Assembly: GCA_029531795.1 (NCBI GenBank)
Contig: JAPEIS010000014.1
Location: forward strand, 1,860,001 to 1,924,000
Length of the DNA stretch: 64,000 nucleotides
Direction: 5' to 3'
Source: Sclerotinia nivalis
Taxonomy: Eukaryota; Ascomycota; Leotiomycetes; Helotiales; Sclerotiniaceae
Of this stretch, positions 45,593 to 56,782 are shown piece after piece; the stretch's first letter is position 1; every line of letters starts with the position of its first letter. Under the pieces are notes generated by a model. That model was not told the DNA's origin, ran no database searches, and was given only the letters and a program-made list of their open reading frames with translations. A program made the position numbers and the translations under genes.

Positions 45593-46492
45593 CTACTCGT
45601 TGGATCTACCGATGGGTAACTCATCGATATTCAGAACATCGGTCCCCACAGGAGGCTCTGACTCGAGAGCGATATTCGTAGGATCCAAGGTATCGGCTTT
45701 CGGGTTATCGTTGTTACAAGCACCCGGGGCATTTGGGTTATTGTTATTATTTTGGTTATTTAATAATAATGCAAAAAGAAGTGATCCATCCCTATCATCG
45801 TTGACAGATAGATTATCTATATTCATATTGTCATCCTCCACAAGGGACTTGAGCTCGAGAGCAATGTTCGTAGGATCCAAGGTATCGGAACATGGTTGAG
45901 CGTTATTCTGACTAGGGTCGGTCCCGTTGTTATTGTTCTGATTATTTAACAACAATCCGAAAAGAAGTGGCCCATCATCGCTGTTGTCATTTGCGGAGGA
46001 GGAAGCAATCGAGATTCCTTCATCCTCATTCCCAACGGCTTTCAACTCAAGAGCGAACTCCTTACGGTCCAAGGTATCAGATACTGGTGTTACATCGGCA
46101 GCGGCGGCATTTTTGTTTTGATTGATAAGAATCAATGAGAAGAGAAGTGGTCCATCATCGTCACTATTAGAAAGTGGATGATTATGCATTGCTTCTTCAT
46201 CATTACTTCGAGTGGGGTTCAACTCGAGACCGAAGTTCCTGGGATCCAAGGTATCAGGGATGGAATTTGAGATGGCATTGTTAGTGGCGGGGTTGTTATT
46301 GTTCTGACCAAGCGTCAATGCGAAAAGGAGTGGCCCTTCCTCGCCGATAACAGAAGATTGGTCACCCGTTGGTGCAGGTTGAGCAGCGGCGTTGGTGTTT
46401 TTATTGTTGTTTCCCATCAGCAATGCTAGAAGAAGTGGTCCATCTTCTCTGCATGACTTATCGGTAGAGGGATCTGACATCGAGACTATCAT
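45593..46492 (-). CDS. Asn-rich protein of five internal ~60-residue repeats
   Basis: One exon of 299 residues; a second in-frame Met lies four codons in. Five related units of about 58-62 residues follow one another. Each begins with an acidic run and a hydrophobic motif (DGPLLLALLM, EGPLLFALTL, DGPLLFSLIL, DGPLLFGLLL, DGSLLFALLL), continues with an Asn-rich stretch (QNNNN) and, in units two to five, ends with a SDTLDPTNIALEL-like motif. Units four and five are most alike. There is no signal peptide, membrane helix of usual length or known domain. The DNA between units is diverged, so the array is not a recent expansion. It sits in an accessory, gene-poor interval. Function is unknown. Confidence 0.65.
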   Translation of the reverse strand: MIVSMSDPSTDKSCREDGPLLLALLMGNNNKNTNAAAQPAPTGDQSSVIGEEGPLLFALTLGQNNNNPATNNAISNSIPDTLDPRNFGLELNPTRSNDEEAMHNHPLSNSDDDGPLLFSLILINQNKNAAAADVTPVSDTLDRKEFALELKAVGNEDEGISIASSSANDNSDDGPLLFGLLLNNQNNNNGTDPSQNNAQPCSDTLDPTNIALELKSLVEDDNMNIDNLSVNDDRDGSLLFALLLNNQNNNNNPNAPGACNNDNPKADTLDPTNIALESEPPVGTDVLNIDELPIGRSNE

Positions 46493-47335
46493 GATTGCTG
46501 GAAGGCGTGAGTGAGAATAGACTCGAAACAGACAAGTGTAAGTTTTACACGATTTTTTAATGGTGCGAAATAGTGTGACTTTACATACTTTGCTTTAAAC
46601 CCCCCCCCCCTCTTTCTCTTCTCTGCCCGCAGTAGCAGCATTCAACATCGCATGGGGCAAAAGCTTCAACCCCACCTCAACCCTGCAACTCAGTCAGGCT
46701 GTGGATCATGTAACAAATGGAGAAGCTGATGCACATCATATTTTAGCAACAATCTTGGAAGAATATGCTTGGTAAACTGATCGGATACGTCGTGTAATGG
46801 TCGTCGACCATTATCCAATCAACATCCAATATTAGATATAATAACAACTTTAACCCCACTCAAGCCTAATGCTCAGCTGGCTTATCAATCACAAGGATGA
46901 AGAACGGAGTAAGTATGAATTGAGAAGATAATGCATAAATCCATAAAATATTGTTTCATCAACTTTGAAAGGCTTCGCTTGGCTACTGGATCGGATGCTC
47001 GCCTATTCGCCATTGAATCATTGTCCAATAAACAGCGATCAGGATGAATGAAGAATATAAAAACAAGGAAGTTGAGGCTGCGGATAACAATCTTCAGATC
47101 CGAAAAGAAGGTTAAATATGTAGGGTTGTAAGTAGGGTGATCGTAGTATTAATACCCCCCCTTCGCAATACTCACTTGATTAGGTTCAGGAAACACATTT
47201 GGAATTTCATTCATCTAGCGCCCACCCACTTGATCGGGCTCAAATACATTTGTAATTTTCGTCTTTTATTCTTTTAACGTAATACTCAAGTCTTCTTGTA
47301 AACTTCCACTGCAGCTTCTTCAAAGTGAATCAAAA
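46493..47335. other. Intergenic spacer
   Basis: Holds a short C-run near 46599-46610 and the promoters of the two flanking divergent genes. Two segments (about 46780-46905 and 46970-47060) are similar to each other (GGATCGGATGC / GATCGGATACG and CCAATCAACATCC / CCAATAAACAGCG), suggesting an old local duplication. Confidence 0.45.
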
Positions 47336-47874
47336 ATGGCGCCTCACTATGAACACCCCCTTCACGTACAGCACAAAAAGCATGGCGATCATGACCACAT
47401 CATGAAACGTATGGATGGCTATATCAAAGCTTACCGAAAGGGAGATATCGAAACCATCATGAAATACTATCATCCAGACAACTTTGTCTACTCAGACTTC
47501 AGTGCGTCCTCCCATTTCCCTCTCTCATCCCTTCCTCCTATTCTTCCACCATTCTCTCTCTCCGCTTCCTCTTCCTTCCCAACCCCAGTCCCATCACACC
47601 TACGTCAACCCCAACCCCAACTCCCCACTAACTTCCCTTAGATACCCCCAACAAATATCTAATGGGGCTTTCTGAAGTATGCTCACACTATTCATGTATT
47701 TTCTCCGATTTCTATGATCTAAAAATCATTACTTTCTCCATACATGGCCATAAAGATTTTATAGTTTGGGAATTGGAGATATCATGCAAACCAATTATAT
47801 TATCTGAGACAAACGAGCGATTGAAAAAAGAAAATGTAGAGTTGAAAAGATTAATGGGACATACATTGATATAG
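47336..47874 (+). CDS. SnoaL/NTF2-like protein, C-terminally truncated by a stop
   Basis: Two exons, 47336-47501 and 47642-47874 (donor GTGCGT, acceptor TAG), give 132 residues. The NTF2-like fold is recognisable from MDGYIKAYRKGDIETIMKYY (first helix and strand), NFVYSDFNTPNKYLMGLSE, DLKIITFSIHGHKDFIVWEL and LKRLMGHTLI. Small cone-shaped SnoaL-like proteins bind or convert hydrophobic metabolites, often next to polyketide or other secondary-metabolite genes. The reading ends abruptly at TAG after the HTLI strand. The next codon is TAA and the same frame continues with KNNKIIRNHDYI, which looks like the missing last strand. This copy may therefore be a recent pseudogene or a shortened allele. 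Confidence 0.65.
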
Positions 47875-48440
47875 TAAAAGAATAATAAGATTATAAGGAA
47901 TCATGATTATATATAGATATAGATGAAGGAAGTTTAGGGGGATTGCTTAGGAAAGGATAATGAAAGGGGGGCTTTAGAGAGGATGGGATGTTAGGGAAAA
48001 GGGTGGAGAAGGCGGATTGGCAAGGAGAGGTTTCGTCGTTGGAACGGATTAAAGTAAGATCTTACAACTTTTGAAACCGAACTCAAATGAATGTGCGTTT
48101 AGGGAAGGATGATATGTGATAAAGTTATGCTTGACGCGACCGCGATGGAGAAACGTCGGATGCGGGGAGGCACCAAATTCACAAAGCTCAGGTACAAATC
48201 ACAATGCATGCATAAATACAATACGTTGGCCCACCCGGGTGGCGCTTACTTATCAGAACTTACGACGCCCAACCCGAATGATTCAGTTAAGATACTTAAG
48301 ATACTTAGAACATTCATTTTACTATTTCAAAATATCAGCATATTATTGATTTGTTTGACATCAACAAACCATCCTCGCGCTGTGCGTCGAGTGATACATA
48401 CATATCGGCAACAGCTTGATCAATTACTCTTATCTCCATC
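47875..48440. other. Spacer with remnant 3' coding tail and TAG1 promoter
   Basis: The first 45 bp look like the lost C-terminal codons of the SnoaL-like gene. The rest is promoter and leader of TAG1; the plus-strand frame at 48109-48564 overlaps it out of frame. Confidence 0.5.
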
Positions 48441-51315
48441 ATGTCGGACGATGTGGGGTCTCCACTCCTGCCCAGTGCAGAGCAACGACCATCATCGAAG
48501 CATTCTCGACTTTCAGTCGCTTCGCGCAGATCGAGCGACTCACACGAATCATCGCCTTTATTAGCGCACTCTGATGATACTCCTCGATATGATGGCGAAG
48601 AACCCGAAGATGAGGATGATCGGATCGTATCACCAGCTGCAGAGTCTCTGCGTTCTATTCATGATCGAGAATCTGGCAAATCTGCCAACGAAGGATTGCG
48701 ATGGCCGACGATTGTGGCTGTCGCCATGTTATTTTTGGCTGGTATTGCTATCCTGATATCTGCATTTTTCGCACCTGCAATCGTCCAAGAATATGCCAAG
48801 GAATCACTTGTTATCGAGCCTACGAATCTATCGATAGACAGCTTCACCGCTAATGGAGTGAGAGCTCGAGTACAAGTGAACTTCAAGATGGATGCATCAA
48901 GGGTTAAGAATCATGCTGTTCGAAATATTGGACGATTTGGTACATGGATTGCGAAAGAAGTTGAAAGCAAGGAATCAAACGTCGAGGTCTACCTTCCAGA
49001 ATATGATAATCTTCTCATTGGGACCGCCGTTGTACCCAAGGTGGTGGTAAATATTCGAAACGGTGTTGTCACACCCATCGATTTTTTTACCGACCTTACC
49101 CCAGGAAGTGTTGATGGATTGAGACAAGTAGCCAATGACTGGTTAGAGGGTCGTTTGGGACAGTTGCGGGTATTGGGCAAGGCCGATGTTACATTGAAAT
49201 CAGGATTACTCTCACTTGGGTCTCATAGTATATCTGAGTCGATGATTTTTGAAGGTCAATCTCTCTATCGTTCTTTTGCATCGCTGTACTTTGGGGAGAA
49301 AAGTATTGGTTGAAGGAAATTTGTGGCTGGTTTGGGAAAATACACACATGATCTATAGTTTGATAGGTGTATCAAAATATTGGCAGCGAGCGCAGTCACT
49401 ACTTCTTCAGTTCCTCTAAATATAAGACTATTACTTTGAAAATGAGTTGCTAACCCACCCACAGGAAACGATATCCCAGCCATCCCAAAGTATAACATAA
49501 CCCGTCTCAACTTCAAGGAAGTTCCTCTCTCCACGGATGGCCGCCGTGGAATGGCTGCCGAAGTTTCGCTATCCTTGGTAAATAGCTATCCGATAAAGCT
49601 AAGTATTCCTCCATTGGGCTTTGATATCCTCGTTTCGAATTGTGCGGCCGACGAACCATATATTCAGCTCGCCGATGCCACTACTGGTAATATCATAATC
49701 GAACCACATTCAGATGTTTCACTTGATGTGGCAGGTATCGTGCGGGCTTTACCCGAAAGTCTCTTGCAAGTTTGCCCCAATTCACACTCGTCGCCTTTGG
49801 ATTTGCTTCTCAGTGATTATATCCATGGCAATGACACTACCATTTTTGTTCGAGGTTCAAACGCACCATCTCCAGAGACGCCTGATTGGATCACTCAAAT
49901 TATATCAAGCGTCACAGTACCGATGCCTTTCCCTGGCCATACATTTGATCAACTAATCAAAAACTTCTCCCTCACGAATACGGATTTCAGCTTACCTGGA
50001 CCTTTTGCGGAGCCTGGAACACCCGAGTCAAATCCAAGAATATCTGGGGATATAATGGTTTTGGCTGCTTTGCCCAAGGAGATGAATTTCAGCCTTGATG
50101 TTTCGAAAGTGCGTGCGACAGCCGATGTGTTTTACAAAGGAGATAAGTTAGGTGTGCTTAATTTACGAAAATGGCAAAATGCTCGCTCGGAACGAGTAAA
50201 TGGTCGAGATGATGCTTCTTTAAAAATCGAATCGCATATCAAGAATGTACCATTAGAAATCACGGACGAGGATGTTTTCGGCGATCTGGTGGCCGATTAT
50301 TATCTTGGGGGCAAGGCTATCAATCTTAAGATTGAGGCTTTGGTTGAAGTTGAAATATCTACTGTGCTAGGTGATTTCGTTATTAAAGATTTACCTGCGG
50401 AAGGAAATGTTCCTTTGAAGCGTTAGGAGCCATTCATTTCAGCGCGACAGCACTGAAGCTGACGGGATAGCAGCGATCTCCACGGGCGATGATTTCCAGA
50501 AACTCAACCTCAAGGTTGGCGATTTAAAAATTACCAACACGGGCCGGACATCGATTAGTCTCCAAGCGAGCATCAATTTCACTAATCCAACTGAATACAC
50601 GGCTCGAATTCCTTACATCAATATCCATATTTTAAATAACGGCTCAATAATTGGTGACGCTACGGTTCGCGACATAAATGTTTCGCGAGGCAATAATACG
50701 AATGTTCTCGTCCAAGCTACCTGGGATCCCGTGAAATTTGGCGGTGAAAACGGACGTAAAATTGGTCGGGAGTTGATCTCTCAATACGTCTCCGGTTTCA
50801 ATACCACTCTTACTTTCGAAACCCACGAAAAATCTATTCCATACCAACCAAGACTCGGAAAGGCACTAAGTAAGTTCGCAGTCACAATGCCTACACCTCG
50901 ATTATCGACGCCTGGAGCAGGAAAGGATAAAGATTCTACTGGCGGAAAACCACATTTCATCGACGATGCAACTTTCCATCTCTTTTCATCCACAGCACAG
51001 TTTACATTACTGTCACCTCTACAGCACAGCACAATCTATATTGAGTCTATCGATGCTCAGGCAATCTACAACCATACCGAACCAATTGGCAGGATTGTTT
51101 ATGACTATCCTTTTGCAGTACCCCCTGGCGCAAGCGAAACGCCTAAATTACCTGTCGACTGGTCCCTTGATTCCGTGGGATATGATGCGGTAGAGAGAGC
51201 CTTAGGCGGCACTTTAAAATTAGATGCGAAAGGCATAATTGGCATCCGGCTTGGTCAATGGACGGAGACCATCTGGTATTTGGGCTCGGGAATCGGTGCC
51301 CATGTTAGACTTTGA
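48441..51315 (+). CDS. TAG1: Tag1-like vacuolar membrane protein (DUF3712)
   Basis: Three exons, 48441-49254, 49465-50421 and 50474-51315, give 870 residues. The N-terminal 88 residues are cytosolic, Ser-rich and acidic. One membrane helix follows at about 89-111 (IVAVAMLFLAGIAILISAFF). The rest is a long luminal beta-rich region with repeated DUF3712/LEA-like segments, for example LVIEPTNLSIDSFTANGVRA and LKVGDLKITNTGRTSISLQA. Yeast Tag1 (YLR173W) is a vacuolar protein needed to end autophagy during long starvation. The second intron (50422-50473) has an unusual GTTAGG donor but a good GCTGAC branch site and GCAG acceptor. Without it the frame meets a stop at 50424. The first donor, GTCAAT, is also weak. 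Confidence 0.85.
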
Positions 51316-51540
51316 TGAGCGAAATGCTCAAAATTGTATGAATTACTTTATAGATTGGGAACGGCACAAGCGACTACGGCCATTAGGCGGGTTTTGGTTT
51401 GGCGTTTGGAAACATCGTTTTTTTTTAAATTGATGTATAAATGATACACAGAATTGCATGCAGAAATAAATCTTATCCTCCATTATTTTAGATAATTTGT
51501 GACGCCAACTCCATATCCATTAAACCACATGTCATCGTAT

Positions 51541-52570
51541 CTATCCTGGGGGTAAAGTGCTTGCATCAACAATTTCTTCAGCGTCCTTCACCAAGCTATC
51601 TTGTTCGTTGGGACCGTATAGTGGAGATCGAGGAAGAGCCATAAGACCTGTTCGTGCAGACTCGAGGATTCCGAATGGAGCAATTAGCTTCATGAATGAA
51701 TCGATTCTGGTTGGTTTGGCTGAGCTATATGCCGTTTTATTAGTATATTTCTGTTGGCAAAACAAACAATTTAATGACTTACACCTCGACAATACAGCTG
51801 TGTGTGCTGATATCTAAAACCTTGCCTCCAAATTGATGTGTGAAATATGTGATTGACTTCAAATGCTCATGCTTATGTCTCAAAGCTTGACTTTGGGCCA
51901 ATTTGATGGGATGGAAATCATCGCTATCCTTCAATTCTGCCAATCGCTTTGTAGCCCAGTCATCTTGTCCTTCCAAAGCTTCAGGATCACTAGCAGTAAT
52001 TTCTCTGTGATGCGCCAATAATTCCTCAAAGTATTCTGGACCGAGGAGATTGATTTTCGCAAGAAGTAGTTCTCTCTGTACGAGGGGTGAAGTGGTATAA
52101 TCGAGAACAGCCCAGACTGGAACCAAATCTTCCAATTGACGACGAGCTTGCTCAACAACACCGTCTTGACCGGACAAAACAATTGTCATGCGGGACAAAT
52201 CTTCGACCTCAGTAGAGCAAACGACCAAGGAATCGATATTGAAGCCACGAGCTGCGAGAATGCCAGAGACGCGAGAGAGCACACCAGGTTCGTTTTGTAC
52301 GAGACAGTTGAGGACATGGCGTTTTGCGGGGGTGACGGAGGGGGCGGGAGTTTCGTAGAGAATGTTAGAGACAGCTGCTTGAGCAGACCAAGCTGGAGGC
52401 GCATCAGATGTAGGGAGGGGTGAAATGCGACGGTGGAGCGCCTTATATTCTAGAGCTGAAGTAGAAGAGGATTGATATCTTTGAATTTGTCGAGGGACGA
52501 TAGAGGTGCTGCGTTTAGGAATTGCGGCCCTCACTCCAGAGAGTGAGAGAATTGCTTTGCGTGAAGACAT
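51541..52570 (-). CDS. ILV6: Acetolactate synthase regulatory (small) subunit, mitochondrial
   Basis: Regulatory subunit of acetohydroxyacid synthase, the first common step of valine, leucine and isoleucine synthesis; it confers valine feedback inhibition. Two exons, 52570-51783 and 51724-51541 (donor GTAAGT, acceptor TAG), give 323 residues. The N-terminus is a mitochondrial presequence rich in Arg and Ser. The first ACT domain lies at about 84-160 (RHVLNCLVQNEPGVLSRVSG and GFNIDSLVVCSTEVEDLSRM). ELLLAKINLLGPEYFEELL precedes the eukaryote-specific insert. The second half includes FGGKVLDISTHSCIVEVSAK and RIDSFMKLIAPFGILESART, which closes the C-terminal domain. Confidence 0.96.
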
Positions 52571-52991
52571 ACTGGATAATTAACACTATCCAATGCTTCT
52601 TCAAAAATTACTAACGCTTCTTTTTCCTATCTCAAAAAAAAAGAGAAGGTGGTTTTGACTCAGAAGAAGTGACCGTCTAAATTCAAGCACCGATACCGCA
52701 CAAAAATATAAATTGTTCCCATACGGCATTTGCCGATCTTGTATGTTGACCCCAGATATTTAGCGTCTTGGAGTTCCCTGTCAGTGCACCCAATCCTTGT
52801 CACTGAACAACCAGCACAAAAACTCGAAATAAAGTTCAGCCTCACAAATTTACTAGGTACCTAGTAATGTTACCTTGAGTTGATTGTAACAATAAATTGT
52901 GTCTATCAACATTTCCAATCCAAGGAACGTTATCATATCTCGTCGTTACGACCAATATACACTTCGCCTATAAGCAAAACTAATTATCAAA
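52571..52991. promoter_or_regulatory. Divergent promoter of ILV6 and the KH-domain gene
   Basis: 421 bp between opposite start codons. The palindrome TACCTAGTA lies in TACTAGGTACCTAGTAATG near 52852-52868. No confident regulator site. Confidence 0.5.
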
Positions 52992-55073
52992 ATGGATGAT
53001 ACTGAGCGTCGCACAGCAAAAAGGTCGCGCTTCGATCAAAAGGAGCCTGAGCCGAAGAGGACCTCCAGATTCGATAGACGTTCAAGATCACCACCTGCGA
53101 GAAAGGTAGAGTCAAGGCGAAGCAGATCTCCCCTTGGACGACGCACTTCTCGTAGCCCGGCTCCTGAATCCGCAAAGAAAGGTGGTGCAGATCCAGCTGC
53201 CGCTGCAGGTACATACATATCTTATAACTACCTTTGATATATCGATGCTAATTAGATGTTTCATAGCTGCCGCTGCTGCGAAAATTAATGCACAAATTCA
53301 AGCCAAGAAAGGAATTCAACATGCCGATGTGCCACCTATCCGCGCAGCAGAAAGTCCAGTCGGAAAGTCAGCATCTCCAGGAACCCCAGGAGCTGGAGCA
53401 GGTAACAGTGCAAGCAATATAAATGGTGAGATGTACATCGCAGATGGCGATTATATCAAAGATATCGAAGTCAACGATTTGCGAAACCGTTATACACTGA
53501 CTAAAGGTTCTACTCAAAAGATGGTAAATACTCCTTGTGTTATACTCCACTGATACATCAGGCTTTCTTCATAGGTCTAGCCATGAATCATCTCTCAATA
53601 TTCTCTTTCCCACTTTTCAAAGTAATATCATTATTGTGTGTGGAGACTTTCAAGCTTACCTGAGCGCGAATAGCATCATATACATATACCCTTTTGGCAT
53701 CTGCTGACCTCCGCTGCGTGACATTTAGATTAAGGAAGAAACCGGCGCTGGTATGCTATACCTACAACTCACCATTTTTTAGAGATGTTAATGTTGACTT
53801 TTAAAGATGTCACCACACGAGGAAATTATTATCCGGATAAGAGCATGGCTACGGCTGCTGTAAGTCATTTCCTCGACTACAATACTTGAGAAATCGACCT
53901 GATAAATATATTTAGAATCCCCCACTTTATCTCCACGTTACGAGCCAAACCAAGCGAGGCCTCGAGCAAGCAGTTCAGAAGATCGAAGAACTAATGAAGC
54001 AGGAACTTCCTAACTTAGTCGATGAACGTCGATTCCGTAGACGCGAGCCTGAACAAGTTGAGAGAGACGAGTTTGGAAGAGTGGGTTTTCTCTTCTACAC
54101 GAAATGTATGCAGGTTGCTAACAAAATAACCAGCGCAAATGGCCCGAGGAGAAGATTGCCATTGATTTTGAACCTATTCCAGGCTTTAACCTTCGTGCTC
54201 AAGTTGTTGGTCATGGCGGAGCTTACGTAAAGCATATTCAACAGGAAACTAGATGTCGTGTTCAAATCAAGGGTCGTGGTTCTGGTTTCATGGAGCATGG
54301 CACCGGTCGTGAGAGTGATGAGGATATGTATCTCCACGTTGCGTAAGTTTATGTTGTTCGTATCCCTGGCGCATTCCGCTAATACTCTTCTAGCGGCCCG
54401 GATCCAAATGAGGTACAAAAGGCCAAGGAGCTTTGTGAGGATCTTCTCAAGAATGTTCGAGAGCAATATGAAGAGTTCAAGGCACGTCCACCTCAACAAC
54501 GTGGTTATGGCGGCCAAAGCACTGGCTACTCGGGAGAGCGAGGCTACGGTGATCGGGCTCCAGACAGGTCTAACTCGTATGGCGGCGGATACAATAACTA
54601 TAACAAATCACCAGCTCCCAACACTCCTAATGCAGGTAGCCCTTCAACTCCTGGAGACTATGGCTCAACACATGCCACTCAATACTATGCTACAGGTGCT
54701 GATCCTTATGCTCAATATGGTGGGTATGAGGCATACGTTCAATACTATCAGCAGTATATGGCCGCTATGGCTCAATATCAACAACAGCAGCAGGGTGCTC
54801 CTGGTTCAGGTCCTCCACCACCTCCAAGTGAGGCACCACCCCCACCACCTGGTGGATCGGTATGTATAAAGATTTCTCAGTCCATATCTTCTTAATCCAG
54901 TTTTAGAAGCTAGGTTTGCAAGACTGCCCTATTACTGAAAAAAAAAACGGGCAGCCAAAATCAAAATTTGAGAGAAACTAACCTTGGCACTTTAGGCTCC
55001 TCCTCCACCATCAGGTCCACCACCAGGAAGTAATAACGGTTACAGCGCCGTCCCACCTCCACCCGGAATGTGA
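52992..55073 (+). CDS. KH-domain RNA-binding protein, KHDC4/BLOM7-like
   Basis: Eight exons (52992-53208, 53267-53523, 53729-53750, 53807-53859, 53916-54080, 54134-54342, 54394-54859, 54996-55073) encode 488 residues. The N-terminus is an Arg/Ser-rich region (SRFDRRSRSPPARK). A first KH-like domain spans exons 2-5 (MIKEETGADVTTRGNYYP, then LYLHVTSQTKRGLEQAVQKI). The second contains IPGFNLRAQVVGHGGAYVKH and RVQIKGRGSGFMEHG. The C-terminus is Gly/Tyr/Gln-rich and Pro-rich (PPPPPSEAPPPPPGG). This order matches KHDC4 (KIAA0907, BLOM7), which acts in pre-mRNA splicing and snoRNA biogenesis in animals. A 22-nt micro-exon (53729-53750) is needed for the KH fold. Confidence 0.88.
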
Positions 55074-55273
55074 ATGCTCTTTTTTCAATGTCCGTTGTCC
55101 GTCGCCATGGCATTTTGCAATTGCTCCATGGGTGTTCACCGCCGAAAATTATGGATACTTTTCTCTCGTACTGACAAGGTTTAGAGTACATTTGGTACAG
55201 GGCATTGTACAACGCCCTGTAACACATCTCAATAACATAGCTAGAATCATGCATCAAAATGGGAAAGGAATGG

Positions 55274-56375
55274 TTAATCAATCAACTCAATTCTACTAAA
55301 TATCTCGTTCTCGTCCTCAACTTCGTTTAACGCGTCTGCCTCGGTGTCCTTGAATGTTAACCTTGATCCATATGATATGCATAATTCCTCTCCTTCTTTG
55401 ATATCCCTCAGTGCAGTGTAAGTCACAAGGAGATTTTTGACGTCCCTTTCCCACCCAATATTTTGATGTAGTGCGGAATGATTAAACATGCTACCTAACC
55501 CAAGAATAACGGCCTGGGTCGTCGTCGGTGGCTCCGGGGCTCCATTTGTGCCTTTACATGTATTTTGGATCTTGGGTGTATAAGGCCAATTACTAGAATC
55601 CCTCCTCATCAGCAAAACCTGCCTCTACAATTACATAATCACATATACCGTATAAACTCAGCAATAGAAGATGGAATAAGTCTAAGCTTTCTAAGCGCCT
55701 AAAGGTTCTACCTCTCGTCCCAGCTAATGAATCAGGTTGTCTATAATGATACAAACCAAGATCATCTGAACCAGAACATGCAACTAGTTCTACGAGGATA
55801 AAAAGTAAAGATAGAATCTTTCACTACCCAAAATGCTGGGATTGGCTTTCCAATCTCTTATGGCTGAGTTTATACAGTATACAGTATAGAACTACTAGGT
55901 AATTATGTGTGTAGATAAAACAAGCGAGGAGGGAGAAGGGGGAGGGGGAAATACTCACTAAGTGTAATGATATAATTCTGTTTTTCTAATGTGGTTTTCG
56001 TTCTCGGCGGGGTCGAGGACGAGGACGGGACATACTTCGAGGATGCTATGCGCGGGTATGGGTTGGGAGGCGAATATTCCTCGGCCTGGTGGTGGCGGGG
56101 CGGGGGTTAGTTTGGTGATAAGTGGGTTGCGAATTGGAAGCTGAGAGGGCTGGTGGGAGGGTTGGAGGGTGTAGATGGGAGGCGGAGGATGGGGAGTGGG
56201 CGGTCGTTGGTAGTTATTGATTATTTGGTTTGGATATGGGTATGGATGCTGACTGACCTTTGGGTGTGTTGAGGATTAGGGTTAAGCTGCTAGATCGGGA
56301 TAGGGGAATTCCTTGGGTAGTTTGTTGTGGTGATTTTTGTGGTGTTTCTTGGGGAGAAGAATTGGTATCGCTCAT
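55274..56375 (-). CDS. Small SET-domain protein
   Basis: Three exons, 56375-56258, 56085-55959 and 55592-55274, give 187 residues. Donors are GTCAGT and GTGAGT, acceptors CAG and TAG; the second intron is 366 nt, long for this region. The first exon is Ser/Thr/Gln-rich. The SET core starts GRGIFASQPIPAHSILEV (about residue 40). HYTYNWPYT and GLGSMFNHS (NHS at about 119-121) form the cofactor and substrate pocket, and LRDIKEGEELCISYGSRL is the C-terminal SET motif with the catalytic-type Tyr. It is a probable lysine methyltransferase of the short fungal type; substrate unknown. It converges with the KH-domain gene and diverges from TRAPPC13. Confidence 0.85.
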
Positions 56376-56782
56376 TTTGAGGGGGTTTGAATATGTGATG
56401 GGATTGGAATTTATGGGTTCTTTGAATTAGATCTTGGTGTAATGTGATGGAATTGAGGTTTGTGTTTTGTGATTTCGCCTTGGAAATAATCTTATGAAAA
56501 AAAGTGTGATGACGAGTTGTAAGGGGACTTTAGCCGCGGCGCGATGATAAGCAAATGAACTTAGCGATAAGAAAGCGGTGGGGATGGCAGAATTTAATGG
56601 GATGTCTGTTGTGACGTTCAGCCTTGTTTGATTCTAGACCTTATATGATTTGAGCTGCGAATTTAAGAATTGAGATCGAAGATTTATCAAGACAGCAAAT
56701 ACAAGTTTAAGGTTGGTCTTTGAGCGGAGGTTGATCTATGGAATATATGAGATAGAGTCGAGACAAAGACACCTACTTAAAG
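56376..56782. promoter_or_regulatory. Divergent promoter of the SET gene and TRAPPC13
   Basis: 407 bp between opposite start codons, AT-rich, no coding frame. Confidence 0.55.

Noticed and set aside
50405..50445. Disabling frameshift in TAG1
   Set aside because: A 52-nt intron with a good branch site and acceptor restores the frame, so a break is not needed.
54258..54869. 203-residue plus-strand frame
   Set aside because: Shifted-frame shadow of exons 6 and 7 of the KH-domain gene.
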